Assembly (NCBI GenBank): GCA_030672255.1
Contig: DAOVGU010000029.1
Coordinates: forward strand, 1-13,198
DNA: 13,198 nucleotides
Direction of reading: 5' to 3'
Source of the DNA: a bacterium
GTDB lineage: Bacteria > Ratteibacteria > UBA8468
Shown piece after piece: positions 6,939 to 12,621 of this stretch. The number at the start of each line of letters is the position of its first letter. The first letter of the stretch is position 1. The notes under the pieces are model-generated. The model was not told where the DNA came from. It made no database searches and was given only the letters and a program-made list of their open reading frames with translations. The position numbers and the translations under genes were made by a program.

Positions 6939-8126
6939 TCATTCATATCGCAGGGCTTCTGCTGGCTCCAATTTTCCTGCCCTCCAGGCCGGATAAAGAG
7001 CGGCAAGAAATGTAATAAGAAGAACCGCACCACTGATGATAAGGAGATCGCTCGCTTGCACCTTAATCGGGAGATAGGAAAGGTCATAAACAAATGCCGG
7101 CAGTTTGATGAATTGATACCGTTTCAAGAGGAAGGAGCAAAAAAGCCCTATGGTTAGCCCAAAAGCCACTCCAATAACTCCGGTAAGTACTCCCTTTAAG
7201 ATGAAGATTGTCCTAATTCCCCTTTCGGTTACCCCTAAAGATTTCAAGATGCCGATATCCTTTATCTTCTTATAGACCATAGTCATTAAGGAACTGGCAA
7301 TGTTAAAGGCGGCGACAAGAATGATTAAGGTGAGGATGATACTCATCGCACGTTTTTCCAGAGCAATTGCCGCAAAAAGTACCCTATTTTCTTTAAGCCA
7401 GCTCTTTACAGTATAGTCATCGCCTAAAGACCGTGAGAGAGATTGAGCCAATTTTTCTGATTCAAAAAGCTCCTTGATTTTAACCCCAATTCCGGTAACC
7501 ATTCCCGAAAGTCCAAACTCTCTCTGGGCCCTGCTTAAATTGATGAAGCTATAACTACTGTCGGTTATATAAAACCCGGATTCAAAGCTGCCTTTTACGA
7601 TAAAATCGCTCTCCTTTCCCGAGAGCCCACTGATGAGCCGGATTTTTTCTCCCCTCTCGGCCCCTAAGGCTCGGGCAAGTTCCTTGCCGAGGATGATCTC
7701 ATTTTCAAAAAGCCTCAATTCATTTGGCTTAACCCAATCTTTGATATTAGTAACGGTAAACTCTCGTTCTGGATCAATTCCCTTTACTATTCCGCCTAAG
7801 ATACCTCCCCTTGATTGGAAGATCGCCTGGGTTTCAATAAATGGGGAGATTCCGATGATGTTTTCGCCAAGATGACCTTTTATTTTTTTAATTAGGGTTT
7901 CATAATTGGCTATTGGTTGGCTTTGAGAGATAATAATCGAGGGAGAGGAGCCGGCAATCCTTTCTTTAAGAGTAAAACTGAATCCGCCCATCACTCCCAG
8001 CACCAGAATAAGAGCAGCAACCCCAATAGCGATCCCTAAAATTGAGACGAGAGTGGAAAAGTAGATAAAAGGCTCTTTTCCTTTCCTTCCTAGATAACGC
8101 GTGGCAATGAATAACCGATAATCCAT
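6939..8126 (-). CDS. lolC: LolC/LolE-family lipoprotein-releasing permease
   Basis: This 395-residue inner-membrane permease pairs with LolD to extract lipoproteins for transfer to the periplasmic carrier. It has the standard layout: short cytoplasmic N-terminus (DYRLFIATRYL), TM1 at about 22-48, a ~210-residue periplasmic MacB-type domain, then TM2 (261-286), TM3 (307-333) and TM4 (359-380) of the FtsX domain, ending in YPAWRAGKLEPAEALRYE, the family's C-terminal signature. Only one permease is present, so it may act as a homodimer (often called LolF) or its partner may lie elsewhere. LolC and LolE cannot be told apart here. The start is expected from family N-termini, and the whole 5' leader, including a weak AGG at 8 nt, is repeat DNA (8127-8250). 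Confidence 0.9.
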   Translation of the reverse strand: MDYRLFIATRYLGRKGKEPFIYFSTLVSILGIAIGVAALILVLGVMGGFSFTLKERIAGSSPSIIISQSQPIANYETLIKKIKGHLGENIIGISPFIETQAIFQSRGGILGGIVKGIDPEREFTVTNIKDWVKPNELRLFENEIILGKELARALGAERGEKIRLISGLSGKESDFIVKGSFESGFYITDSSYSFINLSRAQREFGLSGMVTGIGVKIKELFESEKLAQSLSRSLGDDYTVKSWLKENRVLFAAIALEKRAMSIILTLIILVAAFNIASSLMTMVYKKIKDIGILKSLGVTERGIRTIFILKGVLTGVIGVAFGLTIGLFCSFLLKRYQFIKLPAFVYDLSYLPIKVQASDLLIISGAVLLITFLAALYPAWRAGKLEPAEALRYE

Positions 8127-8250
8127 ATGTTCGGCCTATTTCTTCAGCGGCACGCTCATCAGTCCCAGCGAGACTGATTTCGCTCTCGCTCCTCCTCGCT
8201 CGTCCTCTTCGAGGACACCATGCCCGCTTGTCGGTAGCAAGGCCGCCTCC
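8126..8250 (-). repeat. Structured repeat, copy B, running up to the permease start codon
   Basis: Read on the minus strand this aligns with copy A (3367-3470). It has the same 5' block ending in ACAAGCGGGCA, hairpin 1 GTCCTC-GAA-GAGGAC (8202-8216), the linker AGCGAGGAGGA, and hairpin 2 with stem ATCAGTC/GACTGAT around loop TCGCTGG (8158-8178). The closing stem is GGCAT/GTGCC. It ends with the tail GAAATAGGCCGAACATAT, which touches the permease ATG and recurs with one change at 9311-9328. Confidence 0.7.
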
Positions 8251-8266
8251 AGAAATAGTCCTCACA

Positions 8267-9136
8267 TCAGTGTACACAGAGGCCAAGGAGGCGATAGCAG
8301 AGTTTTGCGGCCAGAAGATCGGGGGCTTTATTCGCGCAGTTGGGAGAAAGCTCAACAATATCAAAACCGATGATCTGGTGGGCTTTAACTAAATTAAAAA
8401 GCAAACCGGTTACCTCATACCAGGAAAGACCTCCTGGCTCCGGTGTCCCTACTGAAGGCATAATCCCAGGATCAAAGCAGTCAAGGTCAACGGAAAGATA
8501 AATCTTTTTAGTTGGCAAAGAGGAGAGCACTTCTTGTTGCCATTTGCTCTTTTTGGAGATATCTGTGGCATAGAAAATCTTTATCTTTTGCCTTTTAGCA
8601 AATTCTGCCTCTTCCCCTGAGAGACTGCGCGCTCCAACCAAGAGAATAGGGATTTTTTCTTCATAGATGCGCCGCATCACACAGGAATGATTAAATTTTG
8701 TTCCTTCATATTTATCCCTGAGGTCAAGATGTCCATCAAGGGAAAGAAGGGAAAAATCCCGATGAAATTTTTTAAATGCTTTCACCAATCCTAAGGTAAT
8801 GGTATGTTCCCCACCAAGAGTAATCAGAAACTTCCTATCGGAAAGGATTTTGGTTGCAATTTTTTCTACCTCTTTAATCATCTGCTGTGGGCTTTCAAGG
8901 TTTGGCCTCATTTCTGAATGGGTAGAAATTCCAATTTTATAGGCTTCAATTTTTAACTCCTCATCATAGAGTTCTAAGAATCTGGAGGCGGAGATGATTG
9001 CTTCCGGACCAAACCTTGTGCCTGGCTGGTAGCTGGTGGTGACATCGTAAGCGATGGGGAGAATAATAAACCTTGCTTTCTGATAGCCAGAATACTTTTG
9101 TTCTAAGCCCAAAAAATTAAAAGGAAGATCTTCCAT
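8267..9136 (-). CDS. speB: Agmatinase (ureohydrolase family)
   Basis: From the preferred start the protein has 289 residues. It hydrolyses agmatine to putrescine and urea using a binuclear Mn centre. All six metal ligands are visible: His111 (GGEHT), Asp134, His136 and Asp138 (LDGHLDL, where DAH is more usual), and Asp217 and Asp219 (SVDLDCFDP). GTPEPGGLSWYE (230-241) is the family's substrate-side motif. Arginase or guanidinobutyrase activity is possible within the family, but pyruvoyl arginine decarboxylase two genes upstream makes agmatine the natural substrate. Start choice: the frame is open to 9250, but residues encoded above 9173 are translations of the GTCATTGCGAG repeat. Family members begin near LPFNFLGLE, favouring ATG 9136; ATG 9169 is an alternative. 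Neither has a good Shine-Dalgarno. Confidence 0.9.
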   Translation of the reverse strand: MEDLPFNFLGLEQKYSGYQKARFIILPIAYDVTTSYQPGTRFGPEAIISASRFLELYDEELKIEAYKIGISTHSEMRPNLESPQQMIKEVEKIATKILSDRKFLITLGGEHTITLGLVKAFKKFHRDFSLLSLDGHLDLRDKYEGTKFNHSCVMRRIYEEKIPILLVGARSLSGEEAEFAKRQKIKIFYATDISKKSKWQQEVLSSLPTKKIYLSVDLDCFDPGIMPSVGTPEPGGLSWYEVTGLLFNLVKAHQIIGFDIVELSPNCANKAPDLLAAKLCYRLLGLCVH

Positions 9137-9172
9137 AATATGGTAAATATTCAGTAAAGTACGTTCCATCCT

Positions 9173-9287
9173 GTCATTGCGAGTCCGCCTCAGGCGGACG
9201 TGGCAATCCCTCACTTCTTGAGATTGCTTCGTCGTTAATACTCCTCGCAACGACTGCGTCGGATTGCTTCACTTCGTTCGCAATGAC
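9173..9287. repeat. GTCATTGCGAG-type interspersed repeat, full copy
   Basis: The left end GTCATTGCGAG (9173-9183) and right end TCGCAATGAC (9278-9287) form an inverted pair. Inside is a perfect hairpin GTCCGCCTCAGGCGGAC (9184-9200), followed by GTGGCAATCCCTCACTTC, shared word for word with the copy at 6784-6902. It lies upstream of speB and leaves one reading frame open, which makes an artefactual 38-residue N-terminal extension of that gene possible. Confidence 0.75.
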
Positions 9288-9310
9288 GTGGTTCACTGAG
9301 TACTTACATA

Positions 9311-9356
9311 ATATGTTTGGCCTATTTCTCTGGCGACCCTAAAAGGGTCGCACTAC
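9311..9356 (-). repeat. Single-hairpin GTAGT element with tail shared with copy B
   Basis: On the minus strand GTAGT (9356-9352) is followed by the hairpin GCGACCC/GGGTCGC (9351-9333) and then by GAGAAATAGGCCAAACATAT (to 9311), nearly identical to the tail of copy B before the permease gene. The TAG inside GTAGT is the stop codon of the DHS-like gene. It looks like half of the two-hairpin design seen at 5988-6042. Confidence 0.6.
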
Positions 9357-10372
9357 GTCACCCGAAGCTCTTCTTCCATAATGAAGGTCGGTTTCTTTCT
9401 ATTCTGGTAATTTCCCCGGGCAAGAGCGGTAACGAGTAAGGGAAGGGCAATGGTAGCATCGCAATGGAGAGTGATCATCTTTGCCTCTTTGGAGATTTTT
9501 CCCCAGGATTGACCCTCTTCGAGACTGCAGCCGGAGAGTCCTCCCCACTGAGGACTATCGGTGGTGATTTGAATCGCATACTTATGTCCGGGATGCTTCC
9601 TTCTCATCATCGCCGCTGTGACTTCTGTCTGCTGAATAAAGTTCTTTGGCGTGCCACCACCAAGATAAATCACACCGGTCGAGGAGGCGGCAACGGCGAT
9701 ATTGGTGGTCTCCAAAACATCCTTGATAATATCGAAGAATAAGGAATTCCCCTTTTTTCTTCTCCCGAGAGCAACCGCAATCCCGAAGGAGGAATCACCA
9801 AGTGCGGGACAATAGATAGGAACCTTATTTTTATAAGCACTGGTTAAAATCCCCTCCCTTTTGCCAAGAGAGGAAAGCCTCTTTCCCAGGAGATAAAAAA
9901 ATTCCCGCGTAGAGTATGATTTCTTCTGGTCAAGCCCATTGGCGAATTTGGTGATGAACTTGTCGTCATAGGTATACTGGATATCGGAGGCAAAGACATC
10001 GTAAATCCGGTCAACCTTTTTTCTCCTTAATTTTACATCATCGATCAAGGGGGTTCCCTGGTAATGATATTTTCCTAAGATTTCATGGAGATCGTGGAAG
10101 AGATTGGCCCCGGTGGTAACAAGACAATCGATCAAACGCTCCCTGATAAGAAAGACAATTGCTTTTCTCATTCCCGCAGGAATGAGGGCTCCCGCTAAAC
10201 CCAAAAATATGGTTGTTTTCCCTTTAAGCATCCTTTTCCAAAGGCTAAAAGCCTCCCCTAATTTCCTTCCCTGGAATGCCGTTTTCTCCATCTCTCCTAA
10301 GAGAGACTCTAGGGAAGATTTTTTTCTTATGGAGATAGGAGAAACTGGTACTCTTAAGAATCTATTCTTCAT
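9353..10372 (-). CDS. Deoxyhypusine-synthase-like protein, probable homospermidine synthase
   Basis: This 339-residue NAD-dependent aminobutyl transferase belongs to the deoxyhypusine synthase family. Visible features are the N-terminal GLAGALIPAGM (58-68), the NAD-site VTTGANLFHDLHE (85-97), YLGGGTPKNFIQQ (236-248), TTDSPQWGGLSGCSLEEGQSWGKI (270-293) with the catalytic Lys292 aligned to the SWGKI lysine of eukaryotic DHS, and HCDATIALPLL (303-313). Bacteria lack eIF5A, so protein modification as in eukaryotes is unlikely. With PdaD upstream and agmatinase downstream the likely reaction is putrescine plus putrescine to homospermidine, or a related polyamine; this is inference. The ATG overlaps the pdaD end by 11 bp. 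The TAG stop is supplied by a palindromic repeat (9333-9356), so the original C-terminus may have been slightly altered. Confidence 0.88.
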   Translation of the reverse strand: MKNRFLRVPVSPISIRKKSSLESLLGEMEKTAFQGRKLGEAFSLWKRMLKGKTTIFLGLAGALIPAGMRKAIVFLIRERLIDCLVTTGANLFHDLHEILGKYHYQGTPLIDDVKLRRKKVDRIYDVFASDIQYTYDDKFITKFANGLDQKKSYSTREFFYLLGKRLSSLGKREGILTSAYKNKVPIYCPALGDSSFGIAVALGRRKKGNSLFFDIIKDVLETTNIAVAASSTGVIYLGGGTPKNFIQQTEVTAAMMRRKHPGHKYAIQITTDSPQWGGLSGCSLEEGQSWGKISKEAKMITLHCDATIALPLLVTALARGNYQNRKKPTFIMEEELRVT

Positions 10373-10979
10373 TCTTCTTTAACTCTAAGGGTAATGGGGG
10401 AGTTTTTATTATTTCTGGCTGAACCGGTTTTTCTTCTGAGACAAAGATAGCTGCCGCCACCACCGTGGTCCAGAGCCCATTTTTATCCCCAATTGCCGAC
10501 TGTGTGGTATTGGTCGTTTTTACGATCTGATCACTCATCTTCCAGAGCTCCTTTTTCTCATCATAACTGGAATCAGGGTCAAACTCTATTCCCAAGATTG
10601 TGGCCAACATCTGAGCGGCCAAATCTTCCGCATAGTCACCTGCCTTTTCCTCCGTCTCCCCGAAACTTGCATGTTCAGAAAGATATCCATACTGATTGGT
10701 ATCGGCTGGAATAGCAATGCCTACGGAAGCGGTGAGGAGTCGATGTGGCTCATTGGTTGAATTTTTCATCAGGATACAGTAAACAATCTCACCGGCGGAA
10801 AGTAAAGAAAAACCCTCCTGCCTGGAGATTAGCTTGCAGTTGGGAGGAAAGATACTGGAGACATGCACAAGATTATACTTAGCAATCCCGGCATTCCTCA
10901 GGGCCTGCTCAAAACTGGTTAATTTTTCTCGATCTCTTCCTACCCCTTTGGTCAGAAAAATCTTCTTTGGTAGAATCAT
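10362..10979 (-). CDS. pdaD: Pyruvoyl-dependent arginine decarboxylase
   Basis: This 205-residue proenzyme converts arginine to agmatine. The self-cleavage site is visible in NLVHVSSIFPP (36-46): cleavage between Ser41 and Ser42 yields a beta chain and an alpha chain whose N-terminal Ser42 becomes the pyruvoyl group. GYLSEHASFGETEEKAGDYAEDLA (97-120) is the other family signature; its Glu101 is a candidate for the catalytic acid. The protein is somewhat longer than the ~165-residue archaeal enzymes, with a Pro/Lys-rich tail (about 184-205) that probably lies outside the fold. The start overlaps the dehydrogenase stop (ATGA) with GAGGAG just upstream, and its 3' end overlaps the next gene by 11 bp, so translation of the three genes should be coupled. 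Confidence 0.93.
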   Translation of the reverse strand: MILPKKIFLTKGVGRDREKLTSFEQALRNAGIAKYNLVHVSSIFPPNCKLISRQEGFSLLSAGEIVYCILMKNSTNEPHRLLTASVGIAIPADTNQYGYLSEHASFGETEEKAGDYAEDLAAQMLATILGIEFDPDSSYDEKKELWKMSDQIVKTTNTTQSAIGDKNGLWTTVVAAAIFVSEEKPVQPEIIKTPPLPLELKKNEE

Positions 10980-11935
10980 CTCCTCATCTCTCTCTCAATT
11001 TTTAAGGCTATCTTTAAAGCTTCCTTCCCTTCCTTTCCCGAAATTAGCGGGGGCTTTTCCTTCTTCACACTCTTGAGAAAAGTGGAGACCTCAATCCTTA
11101 ATGGCTCCTCTCTTTTTACCTTGATCGGACGCTTTTTGATTAAATCTTTGTAGGGGCTTGATTTATCAAGCCCGCGGGTCGGATAAATCCGACCCCTACC
11201 TTTTTTTTCATAGCAGATCAGCTCCTGTGTGGAATAATCCAGGGAGAAGTAACGATTCGGCTCAAAAACCCTGATCTTGCGCAGGTACTTATCGGTAATG
11301 CGGCTGGAGGTAAGATTGGCCACGGCCCTATTCTCAAAGATCAGTCTGACATTGGCAATGTCCTCTTTGGCCGAAATGACCGGGACACCAACGGCCGAAA
11401 TTTTATCCAGGGGAGAATCTATGATATTAAAGACAATATCTAAATCGTGAATCATCAGGTCAAGGACAACGCTAACCTCAGTTCCTCTTCCCGGGTAAGG
11501 ACCAAGCCGATGAATCTCCACAAAACGAACCTCCTTTAGAAGCTGCTTTAATTTTCTTATCGCGGGATTAAACCTTTCGATATGACCAATTTGAAGAATT
11601 GTTTTTTTGCTTTTAGCGATCCTGATGAGTTCCTCTGCTTGTCTCGTTGTTTCCGTCATCGGCTTTTCTAAAAGGATAGGCACACCTCTCTTCAAGAAAT
11701 CTTTAGCAATATTATAATGCAGATGAGTAGGAACGACGATACTCGCAGCATCTACCTTTCCTAATATTTGATGGTAGTCTGGATACCAGCCAGTTTTGTA
11801 TCTTTTGGCAATCTCCTTTTTGTTTAGGGGGTCACAAATACCAATAAGTTTTGCTTCTGGTAATTCTGCATAGATACGAGCATACTGACTCCCTAAATGC
11901 CCTATTCCCACGACCGCTACTCTTAATCTTTTCAT
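10976..11935 (-). CDS. Gfo/Idh/MocA-family NAD(P)-dependent sugar dehydrogenase, possibly UDP-GlcNAc 3-dehydrogenase
   Basis: This 319-residue oxidoreductase has an N-terminal Rossmann fold with VGIGHLG (9-15), the EKP motif (90-92), GHIERFNP (117-124), and MIHDLDIV (161-168) carrying the usual catalytic His-Asp area. Members with HIERFNP and HRLGP motifs often oxidise UDP-GlcNAc at C3 for lipid A or surface sugars (GnnA-like), which would suit a diderm, but this is only an inference. Residues 246-263 (GRGRIYPTRGLDKSSPYK) are encoded by a palindromic repeat inserted in frame, in a region that varies between homologues. ATG 11935 is preferred: the in-frame ATG at 11947 overlaps the -10 box of a strong promoter. 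GGAGAG directly abuts the chosen ATG. The stop overlaps pdaD, tying it to the polyamine genes. Confidence 0.83.
   Translation of the reverse strand: MKRLRVAVVGIGHLGSQYARIYAELPEAKLIGICDPLNKKEIAKRYKTGWYPDYHQILGKVDAASIVVPTHLHYNIAKDFLKRGVPILLEKPMTETTRQAEELIRIAKSKKTILQIGHIERFNPAIRKLKQLLKEVRFVEIHRLGPYPGRGTEVSVVLDLMIHDLDIVFNIIDSPLDKISAVGVPVISAKEDIANVRLIFENRAVANLTSSRITDKYLRKIRVFEPNRYFSLDYSTQELICYEKKGRGRIYPTRGLDKSSPYKDLIKKRPIKVKREEPLRIEVSTFLKSVKKEKPPLISGKEGKEALKIALKIEREMRR
11150..11199. repeat. Two-hairpin palindromic repeat inside a coding sequence
   Basis: The outer arms GTAG (11150-11153) and CTAC (11196-11199) enclose two perfect 9-bp hairpins: GGGCTTGAT/ATCAAGCCC (11154-11173) and GGGTCGGAT/ATCCGACCC (11176-11195), each with a 2-nt centre. 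The architecture equals that of 5988-6042. It lies entirely within the Gfo/Idh/MocA gene and keeps the frame open, encoding about 17 residues. Confidence 0.8.
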
Positions 11936-11945
11936 CTCTCCTACC

Positions 11946-11973
11946 ATTTTACACTTTTTTCTATGATTGTCAA
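11946..11973 (-). promoter_or_regulatory. Near-consensus sigma-70-type promoter for the dehydrogenase-polyamine operon
   Basis: On the minus strand a perfect -35 TTGACA (11973-11968), a 16-nt spacer and -10 TAAAAT (11951-11946) are present. The expected start of transcription is only about 3-4 nt before the ATG at 11935, so the message would be nearly leaderless. A weaker second possibility, TTGAAG (12026-12021) with 17 nt to TATGCT (12003-11998), would give a leader of about 55 nt containing GGAGAG. Confidence 0.6.
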
Positions 11974-12047
11974 CATCATCAGAGACTTAATGCCTATAGC
12001 ATACACTGGGCAGAAAGAGCCTTCAAAAAAATCTTAAAAACAAAGAG

Positions 12048-12076
12048 TTGACTTTGTTCATCATTTGTGATACACT
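12048..12076 (+). promoter_or_regulatory. Sigma-70-type promoter of the toxin-antitoxin unit
   Basis: TTGACT (12048-12053) and TACACT (12071-12076) are separated by exactly 17 nt. The transcript would begin about 15 nt before the start codon and include the strong AGGAGAG ribosome binding site (12087-12093), 4 nt from ATG 12098. No clear operator dyad for the antitoxin was recognised. Together with the opposed promoter at 11946-11973 this explains the 150-bp divergent spacer. Confidence 0.6.
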
Positions 12077-12097
12077 GCAATATACCAGGAGAGAGAA

Positions 12098-12325
12098 ATG
12101 TCTACTAAAAATCCAAGGTTGAATGTAGTCTTAGAGCCGCCAGTTTACTCATCCATCAGAAGACTTGCGGAAAAAGATGGTGTTTCTTTATCTCTGAAAG
12201 CAAGGGATCTTATTAAAGAGGCTCTGGAAACGTATGAGGACAGATACTGGCTGAAAAGATTAGAAGAAAGAGAAAAAACTTTTGAGCGAAGATCTGCCCA
12301 AACTCATAATCAGGTCTGGAAGTGA
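12098..12325 (+). CDS. Ribbon-helix-helix antitoxin (RelB/ParD/CopG type)
   Basis: This 75-residue protein has an N-terminal beta strand (PRLNVVLEPPVYSSI, 6-20) followed by two helices with the pattern EKDGVSLSLKARDLIKEALE (25-44), as in MetJ/Arc/CopG DNA-binding antitoxins. The charged C-terminal half (about 45-75) is the expected toxin-wrapping tail. It should bind and neutralise the downstream toxin and repress their shared promoter. Its TGA overlaps the toxin's GTG start (GTGA), a typical antitoxin-first arrangement with coupled translation. It is preceded by its own promoter and a good ribosome binding site, and it is transcribed away from the long minus-strand operon. Confidence 0.85.
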   Translation: MSTKNPRLNVVLEPPVYSSIRRLAEKDGVSLSLKARDLIKEALETYEDRYWLKRLEEREKTFERRSAQTHNQVWK

Positions 12326-12621
12326 ACTGGCGAGTACTTTATCACCCTGATGTGCGAAAAGTAGACCTGCCTAAAATACCCAAAAATCTTCAGGCCCGGA
12401 TACGAAAGGCTATTGAATTGAGGTTATCTCAGGATCCTATCCTTGCCGGGGAACCATTAAGAAAAAGCTTGAAAGGTTATAGAAAACTCAGGGTGGGGGA
12501 TTATCGGGTAATTTACAGAATTGAGAAAGCGGATATTCTTATATTCATCATAGGGAATCGCAAAGAAGTTTATCGTAAAGTATTGCTCAGAGTGGGAAGC
12601 AAAGAAATAAATGAAGTATAA
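12322..12621 (+). CDS. RelE/ParE-superfamily toxin
   Basis: This 99-residue protein starts at GTG 12322. The fold pattern is clear: a first strand (WRVLYHPDVRK), two helices (PKIPKNLQARIRKAIELRL), the linker DPILAGEPLRKSLKGYRKLR, and core strands LRVGDYRVIYRI (56-67) and ILIFIIGNRKEVY (72-84). Arg57, Arg62, Arg80 and Tyr84 occupy positions where RelE mRNA interferases use basic residues and tyrosine; GHR is more usual than the GNR seen here. A ribosome-dependent mRNase is therefore more likely than a ParE gyrase poison, but this is not certain. The next gene begins inside its 3' end (11-bp overlap). Confidence 0.85.
   Translation: MNWRVLYHPDVRKVDLPKIPKNLQARIRKAIELRLSQDPILAGEPLRKSLKGYRKLRVGDYRVIYRIEKADILIFIIGNRKEVYRKVLLRVGSKEINEV

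Noticed and set aside
6807..7157. Plus-strand ORF of 116 codons and its minus-strand counterpart at 6818-7093
   Set aside because: Both start in the GTCATTGCGAG repeat and run antisense or out of frame into the permease gene; composition is that of translated repeat.
516..9287. Possible CRISPR array or direct-repeat array from the recurring GTCATTGCGAG words
   Set aside because: Copies are kilobases apart, have inverted ends and variable interiors, and no regular spacers or cas genes are present.
10976..11947. Frameshift or pseudogene in the Gfo/Idh/MocA gene because of the internal palindrome
   Set aside because: The frame is intact on both sides of the repeat and the conserved motifs before and after it are in register, so the gene appears functional.
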